In this document: positions 1-9,010 of the stretch, in pieces | Layout of the letters: every line of letters begins with the position of its first letter | Position numbering within the stretch: the stretch's first letter is position 1 | DNA from: Sphingomonas sp. DG1-23 | Lineage (GTDB): Bacteria > Pseudomonadota > Alphaproteobacteria > Sphingomonadales > Sphingomonadaceae | Length of the DNA: 64,000 bases | Direction of reading: 5' to 3' | Assembly (NCBI RefSeq): GCF_030730875.1 | Contig: NZ_JAVAMA010000004.1 | Coordinates: 62,001 to 126,000 of the forward strand | Made by a program: the position numbers and the translations under genes | Notes under the pieces: model-generated | Database searches by the model: none | What the model was told of the DNA's origin: nothing | The model's input: the letters and a program-made list of their open reading frames with translations, nothing else

Positions 1-144
1 GGGGTGACGCTGTCGACGGTGATGACCTCGATCGTCGTGGGCGCGGTCCAGTCGGCGTTCATGGTGATCCCGCCGGCATTCACCGCCAGGCTCTACCTCG
101 CTCTGACCGCGCAGGCCGGCCGCCACGGCGAAGCCGCGGCATGA
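1..144 (+). CDS. C-terminal end of a membrane-associated protein (partial)
   Basis: Frame 1 is open from the first base to a TGA at 142-144 and encodes the last 47 residues of a protein that starts outside the window. The tail has one hydrophobic stretch (IVVGAVQSAFMVIPPAF) followed by a short polar end, so it is probably the last membrane segment of an integral membrane protein. Its stop overlaps the ATG of the next gene in the arrangement ATGA, which suggests translational coupling. The family cannot be named from this fragment. Confidence 0.6.
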   Translation, partial: GVTLSTVMTSIVVGAVQSAFMVIPPAFTARLYLALTAQAGRHGEAAA

Positions 145-875
145 CTCTCCGCCTCGCCGGCGTTCTCGCCGATGCCCGCGCGCTCTGGCACCGCGAGCGC
201 GAATTGCTGGTGCCGATCGCCGGCATGTTCTTCGTCGTGCCGATGCTCGGCATAGTGCTGCTGCTCGCCGACAACGGCTTTGCCGATGTCGCGCCGGAAA
301 AGCTGCGCGATGCGGTGATGGCCTTTTACGTCGCCAATCTGCTGCCGATTCTGCTCGCCAACCTGGCGATCGATTTCGGCACCTTCGCGATGCTCAACCT
401 GTATCTGCAAGGCGGCGGGCGCACCCTCGGCGAGGTGCTGCTGCTCTCGCTGCGCCGCTTCCTGCCGTTCATGGTGATCGACATCGTCGCGGCCCTGCTG
501 TTCAGCCTGGGCTCGTCGCTGTTCGTGCTGCCGGGGCTGTTCGCCTTTGCCCGGACCTGGCTGACGGCGCCGGCATTCGCCGCGGCACCCGAGCGCGGCG
601 TGGTGGAGGCGTTCCGCCAGGGCTGGCGGCGCAGCGCGGGGTTCGGCTGGATCGTGCTGCTGGCGGCTGCCGGGCTGACCTTTCTCGGCGCGATGCTGCT
701 GGTCGTGGTGTCGACCGGCCTGCTCGGCGGGCTCGCCGCGCTGATCGGCGGCCCGCGCGCCGCGGAGACGATCGGCTATGTCGTGACGGCGTTGATCGGC
801 GGGCTCGCCTGGTCGGTGCTCGCGGTGCTGCGCGTCGCCGCCTATCGCGCGAGCGCGCCCAGACAGGGGATGTGA
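141..875 (+). CDS. Polytopic membrane protein of unknown function
   Basis: 244 residues with about six hydrophobic segments (roughly 25-48, 60-83, 110-140, 170-200 and 210-235) and short polar loops. No catalytic motif was seen. The ATG overlaps the stop of the upstream membrane-protein tail by 4 bases (ATGA), so the two are probably translated together and may act as one membrane complex. The last 34 bases overlap the convergent acetyltransferase gene. I do not recognise the family and assign no function. Confidence 0.7.
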   Translation: MTLRLAGVLADARALWHRERELLVPIAGMFFVVPMLGIVLLLADNGFADVAPEKLRDAVMAFYVANLLPILLANLAIDFGTFAMLNLYLQGGGRTLGEVLLLSLRRFLPFMVIDIVAALLFSLGSSLFVLPGLFAFARTWLTAPAFAAAPERGVVEAFRQGWRRSAGFGWIVLLAAAGLTFLGAMLLVVVSTGLLGGLAALIGGPRAAETIGYVVTALIGGLAWSVLAVLRVAAYRASAPRQGM

Positions 876-1438
876 GGCGCGGCGTCGGGCGCGAGGATTC
901 CGGCGATCCGCGGATCGGCGAAGCTCTCGACGATGCGCTTGTACGGCACGAAGCCGTGCCGCCGGTAAAAGCCCAAGGCGGCGGGATGATCGAGCGTGCA
1001 GGTGTGCACCCAGACGCGGTCGACGCCCTTGCGCCAGGCGAGGCCGAGCGCCTGCGCCATCAGCCAGCCGCCATTGCCCTTGCCGGTGAGCTCGGGGACC
1101 AGCCCGACATAGGAAAGTTCGCAGGTGCCCTCGACGCGGAAGTCGAGCTCGAGCATCCCCAGTTCGATGCCGGCGCGATCGGTGGCGGCATAGACCTCCA
1201 CCTTCGCGTCATCGAGGACGCGGCGGAGCGAGTCTTCCGGCATCACCAGCCGCGAGAACCATAGCCACGGTTCGCCGACGCGGCGAAACAGGGCCTTGTA
1301 CTTGTCGCTGGCCGGGGCGGGCCAGTGCGTGAGGCGCAGCGGCGAGGGCGGCGCGGGGCGCAGCGGGGGACGCTCGCGCATTTCGAGCGACGTGACGATC
1401 GTGGCGATCTGGTCGTCGGGGACGGGGATCAGGGGCAT
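842..1438 (-). CDS. GNAT-family N-acetyltransferase
   Basis: 198 residues. The second half shows the acetyl-CoA binding pattern of the GNAT fold: a strand with LSYVGLVPELTGKGNGGWLM (residues about 113-132, matching the Q/RxxGxG/A motif as TGKGNG) followed by a helix and the C-terminal FYRRHGF signature typical of these enzymes. A purine-rich GGCAGGACG precedes the ATG. Members transfer acetyl groups from acetyl-CoA to amines; the substrate cannot be told from sequence. The gene overlaps the convergent membrane protein at its 3' end. Confidence 0.8.
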   Translation of the reverse strand: MPLIPVPDDQIATIVTSLEMRERPPLRPAPPSPLRLTHWPAPASDKYKALFRRVGEPWLWFSRLVMPEDSLRRVLDDAKVEVYAATDRAGIELGMLELDFRVEGTCELSYVGLVPELTGKGNGGWLMAQALGLAWRKGVDRVWVHTCTLDHPAALGFYRRHGFVPYKRIVESFADPRIAGILAPDAAPHIPCLGALAR

Positions 1439-1465
1439 CGTGCGTCCTGCCGATCGCGTTCGCTC

Positions 1466-1562
1466 AACCTCACCCTTCCGGCGCCTTCGGCGCCTCCCTC
1501 CCTCTCCCGACGGGAGAGGGAAGGGGCCCGCCGCCGCAGGCGGTGGGAAGGGTGAGGGTGAG
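1466..1562. repeat. Intergenic inverted-repeat element
   Basis: The gap between hemF and the acetyltransferase gene holds nested inverted repeats. The outer arms are CTCACCCTTCC and GGAAGGGTGAG-like. Inside are GGCGCCTTCGGCGCC, CCCTCTCCCGACGGGAGAGGG and CCGCCGCAGGCGG stems. This is the style of intergenic palindromic element seen at several other places in this window (29.5, 50.3 and 59.4 kb). It encodes nothing obvious. Confidence 0.6.
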
Positions 1563-1571
1563 CGGCGCTTT

Positions 1572-2486
1572 TCATCCCCAGCTCGCCAATGGCGGCAGGC
1601 TCATCAGGATCGCGTCGACATTGCCGCCGGTCTTGAGCCCGAACAGGGTTCCGCGATCATAGATCAGGTTGAACTCGGCATAGCGGCCGCGCCATTCGAG
1701 CTGGCGCGCCTTGTCGGCGTGCGTGAAGGGCAAGTGCATCCTCCGGCGGACGATGCGTGGGAAGATTTCGAGGAACGCGCGGCCGACATCCTGCGTGAAG
1801 GCGAAGTTCGCGTCCCAGCTTTCGTCGTTCTCGCCGCCCTCGAGATGATCGTAGAAGATGCCGCCGACGCCGCGATGGACCTTGCGGTGCGGAATGTAGA
1901 AATAATCGTCGGCCCATGCCTTGAAGCGCGGATAATGCGCGGGATCGTGCGCGTCGCATGCCGCCTTCAGCACCGCGTGGAACTCGGCGGTATCTTCCTC
2001 GATCGGGATCGGCGGATTGAGATCGGCGCCGCCGCCGAACCAGCGCTTCGTGGTGACGAGGAAGCGGGTGTTCATATGGACCGCGGGAACGTGCGGGTTG
2101 GCCATGTGCGCGACGAGGCTGATTCCGGTGGCGAAGAAGCTCGGGTCCTCGGCCGCGCCGTGGATCGTCCTGGCGAAATCGCCTTCGAAGCTACCGCCGA
2201 CTGTCGAGACGTTGACGCCGACCTTCTCGAACACCTTGCCCTTCATCACCCCGCGCACGCCGCCGCCGCCGGGCGCGCCCGAGGGGTCGGTGCGGTCCCA
2301 GGCGAGATAGTCGAAGCGCGCGTCCGAACCCGCTTCGGACTCGATCGCCTCGAATTCGGCGCAGATCCGGTCGCGCAGGCTTTCGAACCAGAGGCGGGCG
2401 GCTTGTTGCTGGGGGTCGAGCGCTTGCATGTGCGGGCTGATAGGCGCGGGCGGCGAAGCGTGTCGAGTGGACAGAATGTCCCTCAT
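1572..2486 (-). CDS. hemF: Oxygen-dependent coproporphyrinogen III oxidase
   Basis: HemF oxidatively decarboxylates coproporphyrinogen III to protoporphyrinogen IX in cytosolic haem synthesis, using O2. The protein has the family hallmarks: a GGGGVRGVMKG region near residue 75, FGGGADLNPPIP, the YPRFKAWADDYFYIPHR block and GVGGIFYDHL, ending in GLKTGGNVDAILMSLPP. Length is 304 residues from the ATG that overlaps the trmL stop (ATGA). A second ATG at 2429 would give 285 residues and starts closer to where homologues usually align, but it has no clear Shine-Dalgarno. Linked to trmL upstream. Confidence 0.93.
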   Translation of the reverse strand: MRDILSTRHASPPAPISPHMQALDPQQQAARLWFESLRDRICAEFEAIESEAGSDARFDYLAWDRTDPSGAPGGGGVRGVMKGKVFEKVGVNVSTVGGSFEGDFARTIHGAAEDPSFFATGISLVAHMANPHVPAVHMNTRFLVTTKRWFGGGADLNPPIPIEEDTAEFHAVLKAACDAHDPAHYPRFKAWADDYFYIPHRKVHRGVGGIFYDHLEGGENDESWDANFAFTQDVGRAFLEIFPRIVRRRMHLPFTHADKARQLEWRGRYAEFNLIYDRGTLFGLKTGGNVDAILMSLPPLASWG

Positions 2487-2932
2487 TCGGGCCAGCGCCC
2501 GGTCTGGCGCAGCGCCTCGGCGAGCGCGATGCCCGCAGCGACCGAGAGATTGAGCGAGCGCAGCCCCGCGGCGAGCGGAATGCGCACCGCGAAATCGGCG
2601 CGGGCATGGACGAAATCGGGCGCGCCGGCGCTTTCCGACCCGAACAGCAACGTATCGTCCGGCAGGAATTTGGCGTCGGGCAGCCGCGTGCCGCCGCGCG
2701 TGGTGAGCAGGAGCAGCCGACCGGGCAGATCGGCCGCGAATGCGTCGAAATCCGCGTGGCGGGCGACGTCGACCTTGTCGTCATAATCCATCGCCGATCG
2801 CTTGCGGGCCTTGTCGCTCCACGGGAAACCCATCGGCTCGATGATGTGGATCGGGACCTGGAAACAGGCGCCGAGGCGGAGGACGGCACCGACATTGCCG
2901 GCGATCTCGGGCTGGAACAAAGCGAGGCGCAT
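2483..2932 (-). CDS. trmL: tRNA (cytidine(34)-2'-O)-methyltransferase
   Basis: 149 residues, the compact single-domain SPOUT size of TrmL. The N-terminus MRLALFQPEIAGNVG, the DYDDKVDVARHADFD region and the C-terminal trefoil-knot part with LLFGSESAGAPDFV and RSLNLSVAAGIALAEALRQ match the family. TrmL methylates the wobble 2'-OH of tRNA-Leu isoacceptors with S-adenosylmethionine. The stop overlaps the hemF start by 4 bases, so the two genes are co-transcribed although functionally unrelated. Confidence 0.9.
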   Translation of the reverse strand: MRLALFQPEIAGNVGAVLRLGACFQVPIHIIEPMGFPWSDKARKRSAMDYDDKVDVARHADFDAFAADLPGRLLLLTTRGGTRLPDAKFLPDDTLLFGSESAGAPDFVHARADFAVRIPLAAGLRSLNLSVAAGIALAEALRQTGRWPE

Positions 2933-3170
2933 GGACGGGCCTTAACGTGGCCCGCGGACTTCGTCATCCTTCCGCCTCTCTCTGCAGGGAGGCGAGTCCG
3001 GGCCGTCGGTTGTTGCGCCGACAAAATCCTTGTTGGCAAAGCAGCTTCGCCGCGTCTATCAGGCCGGCCAAGCCACCGGGGGCACCGGGCGGCTATGGGC
3101 GCGTATGCGCCCGCGTCCGGTTTACCCCGCGCGGTCGTCGCGGTTTGTTCTGAAGTGCAAGGGCTGAAGC

Positions 3171-3755
3171 ATGGCAACGCTTGAAGACGGTGTTTCCCCG
3201 ACCCAGACGGTGGTCCCGCCGGGCGATGTGATCGAGAATCCCCGCCGCCGCGACTATCTGCAGATCGCCGCGGTCGCGTTCGCGGGCGTCGGCGGCGCCG
3301 TCACCGTGCTGCCGCTGATCAATTCGATGAATCCCTCGGCCGACGTGCTCGCTTTGTCGTCCACCGAGCTCGACGTCTCGGCGATCGAGCCGGGCCAGGC
3401 GATCAAGGCGAGCTTCCGCAAGCAGCCTCTGTTCGTCCGCAACCTGACTCCGGCGGAGATCGCCGCCGCCGACGCCGTCCCGGTGTCGAGCCTGCGCGAC
3501 CCGCAGACGCTCGCCGAGCGCACCAAGGAGGGGCATGGCAACTGGCTGATCACCCTCGGCGTGTGCACCCATCTCGGCTGCGTGCCGCTGGGCGCGGGCG
3601 AAGGCGAGAATCGCGGGCCGTTCGGCGGCTATTTCTGCCCCTGCCACGGTTCGGCCTACGACACTGCCGGCCGCATTCGCCAGGGCCCGGCACCGAAGAA
3701 TCTCGAGGTTCCGGAATATGAATTCACGTCGCCCACGGTCGTCGTGGTCGGTTGA
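3171..3755 (+). CDS. petA: Ubiquinol-cytochrome c reductase iron-sulfur (Rieske) subunit
   Basis: The 2Fe-2S subunit of the cytochrome bc1 complex. It takes electrons from ubiquinol at the Qo site and passes them to cytochrome c1. A single N-terminal membrane anchor lies at about 30-52, preceded by RRRDYLQIAAVAFAG, which is a twin-arginine style signal anchor. The two Rieske cluster boxes are CTHLGC (from residue 131) and CPCHGS, with the GPAP loop after them. At 194 residues it is normal for the family. It is followed after 12 bases by petB and is the first gene of the bc1 operon. The 238-base upstream gap should hold the promoter, but no clear boxes were seen. Confidence 0.97.
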   Translation: MATLEDGVSPTQTVVPPGDVIENPRRRDYLQIAAVAFAGVGGAVTVLPLINSMNPSADVLALSSTELDVSAIEPGQAIKASFRKQPLFVRNLTPAEIAAADAVPVSSLRDPQTLAERTKEGHGNWLITLGVCTHLGCVPLGAGEGENRGPFGGYFCPCHGSAYDTAGRIRQGPAPKNLEVPEYEFTSPTVVVVG

Positions 3756-3767
3756 GGATAGACGCGC

Positions 3768-5057
3768 ATGAGCTTTCCCTGGGCACGCCATTACGAACCC
3801 AAGAATCCGCTGACGCAGTGGATCGACAGCCGGCTTCCGCTGCCGCGCTTCGTCTATAACGCCGTCGGCGCCGGCTATCCCGTGCCGCGCAACCTCAATT
3901 ATTTCTGGAATTTCGGCGTGCTCGCCGGAGTGTGCCTGGTCGTTCAGATCGTCACCGGGATCGTGCTGGCGATGCACTTCCACTCGTCGGCCGCCGGCGC
4001 GTTCGAATCGATCAACGGCACGATCATGCGCGACGTGAACGCCGGCTGGTTCCTGCGTTTCGCGCACGCCAACGGCGCCAGCATGTTCCTGCTGGTAGTC
4101 TATATCCACATCTTCCGCGGCCTTTATTACGGATCGTACAAGGCCCCGCGCGAGATGGTCTGGCTGATCGGCGTGGTGATCTTCCTGCTGCTGATGGCCA
4201 CTGCGTTCATGGGCTATGTGCTTCCCTGGGGCCAGATGAGCTTCTGGGGGGCGCAGGTGATCACCGGCTTCTTCTCGGCGATCCCGGTGGTCGGCGAATG
4301 GATCCGCGTGTGGCTGCTCGGCGGCTACGCTCCGGACGACGCCGCGCTCAACCGCTTCTTCTCGCTCCACTATCTGCTGCCCTTCGTGATCGCGGGCGCC
4401 GTGATCCTCCACATCTGGGCCCTCCACATTCCGGGTTCGTCGAACCCGACCGGCGTGGAAGTGAAGGGCGAGCAGGACACCGTTCCGTTCCATCCTTATT
4501 ACACCGCGAAGGACGGCTTCGGGGTCGGGATGTTCCTGATCCTGTTCTCGACGCTGATCTTCTTCTTCCCCGATTATCTGGGTCATCCGGACAATTACAT
4601 CGCGGCCAACCCGCTCTCGACGCCCGCGCACATCGTCCCCGAATGGTATTTCTGGCCGTTCTACGCGATCCTGCGCGCCTTCACGGCGGACGTGATCATC
4701 CCGGCGAAATTGTGGGGCGTGATCGCGATGTTCGGATCGATCCTGCTGCTGTTCTTCCTGCCCTGGCTCGACAAGTCGCCGGTGCGCTCGGCGAACTACC
4801 GGCCGATGTACCGCATCGCCTTCTGGGTGCTGGTGCTCGACGTGCTGGTGCTCGGCTATTGCGGCGGTTCGGCGGCGACGCCGACGATCGTGATCATCAG
4901 CCAGGTCACCGCAGCCTATTATTTCGCGCACTTCCTGATCATCGTGCCGATCATCTCGCGCCTCGAGCGCCCGAAGCCGCTGCCCAACTCGATCACCGAG
5001 GCAGTGCTGGGCGACGCCGGCGGCTCGCGGATGACCGAGACGGCGCTGAGCGCGTAA
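3768..5057 (+). CDS. petB: Cytochrome b of the bc1 complex
   Basis: The 429-residue di-haem membrane subunit that holds the Qo and Qi quinone sites. Visible features are eight membrane segments, the haem-ligand helices with [22 protein letters not shown] and the second pair in [20 protein letters not shown], the [14 protein letters not shown]o-site block and the [15 protein letters not shown] block. All are standard for cytochrome b. It lies 12 bases after petA and 15 bases before petC, so the three subunits are made from one mRNA. Confidence 0.98.
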   Translation: MSFPWARHYEPKNPLTQWIDSRLPLPRFVYNAVGAGYPVPRNLNYFWNFGVLAGVCLVVQIVTGIVLAMHFHSSAAGAFESINGTIMRDVNAGWFLRFAHANGASMFLLVVYIHIFRGLYYGSYKAPREMVWLIGVVIFLLLMATAFMGYVLPWGQMSFWGAQVITGFFSAIPVVGEWIRVWLLGGYAPDDAALNRFFSLHYLLPFVIAGAVILHIWALHIPGSSNPTGVEVKGEQDTVPFHPYYTAKDGFGVGMFLILFSTLIFFFPDYLGHPDNYIAANPLSTPAHIVPEWYFWPFYAILRAFTADVIIPAKLWGVIAMFGSILLLFFLPWLDKSPVRSANYRPMYRIAFWVLVLDVLVLGYCGGSAATPTIVIISQVTAAYYFAHFLIIVPIISRLERPKPLPNSITEAVLGDAGGSRMTETALSA

Positions 5058-5072
5058 GGGGACACCAGGACA

Positions 5073-5924
5073 ATGCTTCCGCTCTTCATCCGCTCGATCA
5101 AGTTTCTCATCGGCGCGACCTTTGTCGGCGTGCTCGCCTGGGCTTTGCTCTGGACCGTGGTCGACACGGTTCAGAACCCGCCCGCCGAGACCGCCGAAGA
5201 GGCGATGCACCACCATCCCAAGGAGCTCGATCTCCCGTCGAACGGCGTGTTCGGGCATTTCACGGCGACCGAAGAGAGCACCCGCCAGCTTCAGCGCGGC
5301 TTCCTCGTCTACGAGAAGGTCTGCGCGAGCTGCCACTCGCTCAATCTCGTCTCGTTCCGCGATCTCCAGCAGCTCGGCTATAACGAGGCCGAAGTGAAGA
5401 AGATCGCCAAGGACTGGGCGGTCAAGCAGCCGGTCCAGGACCCCAAGGCGGGCACCTGGGGCGAGCGCGACAATCTGCCGTCGGACCGTTTTCCCAAGGT
5501 CTATTATCCGGGCACCGGCACGCCGCCGGACCTGAGCCTGATGACCAAGGCGCGGCACGACGGCGCGGCCTATGTCTATTCGCTGCTGACCGGCTATGAC
5601 GAGAAGCCTTCGGCCGAGGCGCTCAAGAAGTTCCCGGAATTCGCCAAGACCCCCGACGGCATGCATTTCAACCCCTATTTCGCGAACCTCAACATCGCGA
5701 TGCCGCCGCCGCTGACCGGCGACGACCAGGTCACCTATTCGGACGGCACTAGGGCGACCAAGGACCAGATGGCGAAGGACGTCGCCGCGTTCCTCGTCTG
5801 GACCGCCGAGCCGACGCTGCAGCGCCGCCACTCGGCGGGCCTCGCAGTGGTGCTCTTCCTGCTGATCGCGACCGGCCTCGCTTATGGCGCCTATCTGACC
5901 GTGTGGCGGGGCGTGAAGCACTGA
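5073..5924 (+). CDS. petC: Cytochrome c1 of the bc1 complex
   Basis: 283 residues. It starts with a signal/anchor segment (residues about 8-27), has one c-type haem box CASCH near residue 84, the NIAMPPPL stretch that carries the distal Met ligand, and a C-terminal membrane anchor (about 255-275) ending in a basic tail. It accepts electrons from the Rieske protein and reduces soluble or membrane cytochrome c in the periplasm. Last gene of the petABC operon; a strong hairpin terminator follows at 5958. Confidence 0.97.
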   Translation: MLPLFIRSIKFLIGATFVGVLAWALLWTVVDTVQNPPAETAEEAMHHHPKELDLPSNGVFGHFTATEESTRQLQRGFLVYEKVCASCHSLNLVSFRDLQQLGYNEAEVKKIAKDWAVKQPVQDPKAGTWGERDNLPSDRFPKVYYPGTGTPPDLSLMTKARHDGAAYVYSLLTGYDEKPSAEALKKFPEFAKTPDGMHFNPYFANLNIAMPPPLTGDDQVTYSDGTRATKDQMAKDVAAFLVWTAEPTLQRRHSAGLAVVLFLLIATGLAYGAYLTVWRGVKH

Positions 5925-5957
5925 GGCCGGCGCCGACCATATCGCTGACTTGACGAA

Positions 5958-5996
5958 ATCCCGCCGCAGCCCAGCTCGGCGGGATTTCTTTTTCGA
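5958..5996 (+). terminator. Rho-independent terminator of the pet operon
   Basis: Perfect 10-bp stem AAATCCCGCC / GGCGGGATTT with a 12-base loop, followed by a T-rich run (TTTCTTTTTC). It sits 34 bases after petC and just before apt, so it should end bc1 transcription. Confidence 0.9.
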
Positions 5997-6007
5997 TCGG
6001 GACGCAC

Positions 6008-6547
6008 ATGGCGAACGACAATGAAGACATCCGGGCGCGTATCCGGACGATCCCCGATTTCCCCAAGCCGGGGATCATGTTTCGCGACATCACCACCTTG
6101 CTGCTCGATGCCGAGGGGCTGCGGCTGACGATCGAGCGGATGGCGGCGGCGGTGGACGGCAAGGTCGATCTGGTCGCCGGGATCGAGGCGCGCGGCTTCC
6201 TGTTCGGCGCGGCGCTGGCAGTGGAGCTCGGCACCGGGCTGCTGCTGATCCGCAAGGATGGCAAGCTTCCCGGCGCGACGATCGCCGAGGATTATGCGCT
6301 CGAATATGGCACCGACCGGATCGCGATCCATGCCGATGCGTGCGCGCCCGGCGCGCGCGTGCTGCTGGTCGACGATCTGATCGCCACCGGGGGCACGGCG
6401 CGGGCCGCGGTGCGGCTGCTTCGCAAGGCCGGGGCGGAAGTCACGCAAGCGGCGTTCGTGGTGGATCTGCCCGAATTGGGTGGCGCCGACGCGCTGCGCG
6501 GCGACGGGATCGCGGTCAGTGCCTTGGTGGCGTTCGACGGGCACTGA
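6008..6547 (+). CDS. apt: Adenine phosphoribosyltransferase
   Basis: Salvages adenine by joining it to PRPP to give AMP and pyrophosphate. 179 residues, the usual length. The PRPP-binding motif VLLVDDLIATGGTA is at about 118-131, and the N-terminal IRTIPDFPKPGIMFRDITTLL block is characteristic of Apt. GGGACG precedes the ATG. It starts directly downstream of the pet terminator and probably has its own promoter, although none is obvious. Confidence 0.96.
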   Translation: MANDNEDIRARIRTIPDFPKPGIMFRDITTLLLDAEGLRLTIERMAAAVDGKVDLVAGIEARGFLFGAALAVELGTGLLLIRKDGKLPGATIAEDYALEYGTDRIAIHADACAPGARVLLVDDLIATGGTARAAVRLLRKAGAEVTQAAFVVDLPELGGADALRGDGIAVSALVAFDGH

Positions 6548-6634
6548 GATCCGAAACGGAACCGCGCTTTCGCCGCAAACGTTTCTCCAGCTGCCGGCCG
6601 TCCCCCCGCGGCCGCGCTCGAGAGGATCGTCACC

Positions 6635-7171
6635 ATGTTGCTTCGCCGCATCTCCGCCCTCGGACTGCTCGTCGCGCTCGGGCTCGGCACCGCTGCCTGC
6701 ACCGAGGACGGCTATGGCTATTCGGGCGTTTCGCTCGGCTATTCGAGCGCCGGCTATTATGACGACGGTTATTATGGCGGCGGATACGGCAGCGGCTTCG
6801 GGAGCCCCTATTACGGCTGGTACGGCGACTATTATTATCCGGGCTCGGGCTATTACGTCTATGACCGTTATCGCCGACCGCACCGGTGGAACGACGGCCA
6901 GCGCCGCTATTGGGAAGGCCGCCGCGACAATTGGCGCGGCGACCGGCGCGAGATCCGCGAAAATTGGGCGCAGTTCCGCAACGAGCGCCGCGACGACCGC
7001 CGCGCTTATCGTAGCGAGCGTCGCGACGATCGCCGCGATTACCAGCAGGGGCGGGTGACCCGGCCCGAATTCCGCGAGGATCGCCGGCAGGACCGTCGCG
7101 AATTCCGTCGCGACCGCACGCAGGACCGGCGCGAACTGCGCCGCGAGAACCGGCGCGATCGGCGCGACTGA
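6635..7171 (+). CDS. Secreted Tyr/Gly-rich protein with an Arg/Asp-rich tail
   Basis: 178 residues with three zones: an N-terminal signal peptide with a lipobox-like GTAAC end (residues 1-22); a Tyr/Gly-rich middle (YGYSG, YYDDGYYGGGYGSG, about 25-75); and a highly charged tail of repeated RRDDRR/DRREFRRDR units (about 95-178) with almost no hydrophobic residues. The tail resembles the basic C-termini of small envelope proteins found in sphingomonads and may bind nucleic acid, polysaccharide or LPS, but this is inference. GAGAGGA lies upstream of the ATG. Confidence 0.7.
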   Translation: MLLRRISALGLLVALGLGTAACTEDGYGYSGVSLGYSSAGYYDDGYYGGGYGSGFGSPYYGWYGDYYYPGSGYYVYDRYRRPHRWNDGQRRYWEGRRDNWRGDRREIRENWAQFRNERRDDRRAYRSERRDDRRDYQQGRVTRPEFREDRRQDRREFRRDRTQDRRELRRENRRDRRD

Positions 7172-7176
7172 CGAGG

Positions 7177-7626
7177 TTAGTCGGCGGGCCGCCGCCGCAT
7201 CAGCGCGAGCGCAGTGAAGCGCAGCACGGGCTCGTCGTGCTGATTGAACGTCGTCATGCTGTTGCGGACGCTGCCCATTTCAGGGCGGCTCTGCGACGGC
7301 CGCACTTCGAGCACCTCGCTCTCGCAACGCAGCACGTCGCCTGGATAGACCGGCTTGAGCCAGCGCAATTCGTCGACTCCCGCAGCGCCGAGACTGGCCT
7401 GGGGGTGCGCCTTCATATGCTCGACGAACATCGCCATAGTCATCGCGCAGGTATGCCAGCCGCTCGCCGCGAGCCGGCCGAAATGGGTCTGCGCCGCGGC
7501 CTCGTCGGAGAGGTGGAAGGGCTGGGGATCGTATTTCTCGGCGAAGGCGAGAACTTCCTCGCGAGTCACTGCATAGCCGCCGAAGCTGCGCTTCATGCCG
7601 ACTGCGATATCGTCCAGATAGAGCAT
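7177..7626 (-). CDS. MaoC-family (R)-specific enoyl-CoA hydratase/dehydratase-like protein
   Basis: 149 residues with the hot-dog fold pattern of MaoC dehydratases: FAEKYDPQPFHLSDEAA with the catalytic Asp and His of the family (DPQPFH), FGRLAASGWHT for the central helix, and LRWLKPVYPGDVLRCESEVLEVR. These enzymes hydrate 2-enoyl-CoA or related thioesters. It converges on the Arg-rich protein gene with only 5 bases between the stops. No operon partner is visible. Confidence 0.88.
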   Translation of the reverse strand: MLYLDDIAVGMKRSFGGYAVTREEVLAFAEKYDPQPFHLSDEAAAQTHFGRLAASGWHTCAMTMAMFVEHMKAHPQASLGAAGVDELRWLKPVYPGDVLRCESEVLEVRPSQSRPEMGSVRNSMTTFNQHDEPVLRFTALALMRRRPAD

Positions 7627-7664
7627 GACATCGGTTTCGGATGAAAACTGAAGCTTGGCAAGTG

Positions 7665-8909
7665 CTAGTCGCTGAGCGCGGCCGCGAGCGCGGTTTCGCT
7701 GCCGTCCACGCCGGATTTGGGGGGCAGCCCGAGGAGGCGCCGCAGCAACGGATAGATATGGACATTGTCGAAAGGCGCGAGGGCGGCGCGGCGGAAGGCG
7801 GGGCCGTGCCCGATGAACAATGCGGCCATGTCGGGCGCGAAATTGTCATAGCCGTGATTGCCGCCGGCGAAGCGCTCTTTCGGCGGCTTGTCGAGGATCA
7901 GCCATCCGGTCTCGGCGAGACAGAAGATCGGCGGAATACGGATATGGGTGCCGTAATGGAAGCGCGCCGGAATCGCTTCCTTGCGCCAGCATTCCATGTG
8001 CGGGCGCTTGCCGAGCAGCGCCTTTTCGACTGATTTCTCCTTGCCGGGCCGCGGCGTCAGGCCGACGAACGGGCCGGATTCGAGCAGGCGGATGTCCTTC
8101 ATGCGGACCAGATCGCCGAGCAGGATCGTCCGCCGGCTGCTGGTCGCCGCCATGCCGTGGTCGGCGACGATGACGAGATTGACCGGCTGGCTTTGCTCGG
8201 CCAGCCCGCGGAGGAGCTGCCCGATATGGCGGTCGACCTCCGCCACTGCCTCCAGCGTGCGCGTATCGGCGGGGCCGTGGGTGTGACCGGCGCTGTCGAC
8301 CGCATCGAAATAGAGCGTCAGGAAACGCGGCCGGATCGCGGCCGGACGACGCAGCAGGTCGAGAACGCCGTTGACACGCTGTTCGCCGGTGATCGCCTGG
8401 TTGAATTGTTGCCAGTCCGACGGCCGGGCGCCGCCCACCGTTTTCGAATCGCCCGGGCTCTTGCGGCCGCCGATCGCGACGTTCGAGCCGGGCCAGAATT
8501 GGGTCGCGGTGCGCAGGCCGGCGCGCTCGGCATCGAGCCAAATCGGTTCGGCGCCGTTCCACCAGAAGGGATCGTCGCTCGCCATGGTGAAGACCTCGTC
8601 CGGCCGCGCCGGATCCTCCATCCGGTTGGCGACGATCCCATGCCGGTCGGGACGCAGCCCGGTGACCAGGGTCCAGTGATTGGGAAAGGTCTTGCTCGGG
8701 AAGCTCGGCCGCATCGCCGCGCGCGCACCCTCGGCGGCCAGCCGCGACAGGACCGGAGTCACCCCGCGATCGAGATAATCGGGCCGGAAGCCGTCGATCG
8801 AGACCAGGATCGTCACCGGGGCACGCTGCGCTGCCGGGGCTGCCGAAGCGGCGCAGATCTGGAGAAGTGCGGCAAGAATGGCTGCGGCCAGCCTGACTAT
8901 CGAGTACAT
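7665..8909 (-). CDS. Secreted ectonucleotide pyrophosphatase/phosphodiesterase-type enzyme
   Basis: 414 residues of the alkaline phosphatase superfamily, NPP branch. It has a signal peptide (about 1-26), then ILVSIDGFRPDYL with the first metal Asp, PSFPSKTFPNHWTLVTG with the catalytic Thr typical of NPP, the DSAGHTHGP metal site, VIVADHGM and GNHGYDN with the late His. Family members cleave nucleotide or phospholipid phosphodiesters outside the cytoplasm on two zinc ions. It is divergent from the EAL-domain gene. Confidence 0.9.
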   Translation of the reverse strand: MYSIVRLAAAILAALLQICAASAAPAAQRAPVTILVSIDGFRPDYLDRGVTPVLSRLAAEGARAAMRPSFPSKTFPNHWTLVTGLRPDRHGIVANRMEDPARPDEVFTMASDDPFWWNGAEPIWLDAERAGLRTATQFWPGSNVAIGGRKSPGDSKTVGGARPSDWQQFNQAITGEQRVNGVLDLLRRPAAIRPRFLTLYFDAVDSAGHTHGPADTRTLEAVAEVDRHIGQLLRGLAEQSQPVNLVIVADHGMAATSSRRTILLGDLVRMKDIRLLESGPFVGLTPRPGKEKSVEKALLGKRPHMECWRKEAIPARFHYGTHIRIPPIFCLAETGWLILDKPPKERFAGGNHGYDNFAPDMAALFIGHGPAFRRAALAPFDNVHIYPLLRRLLGLPPKSGVDGSETALAAALSD

Positions 8910-9010
8910 GGCGGCGCGTTGCCACTGCGATGTTGCGGGAAGAAGTCGCGCTGGCGGAACAGCCCGAACGCTGACCGCCGTCGCGGCGGCGAATTCCTTA
9001 ACTCCTTCGT

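Noticed and set aside
3093..5921. Very long open frame antisense to the bc1 operon
   Set aside because: It mirrors petABC on the other strand. High-GC codon bias creates such frames; it lacks known motifs and a ribosome site, whereas petABC has full catalytic motifs.
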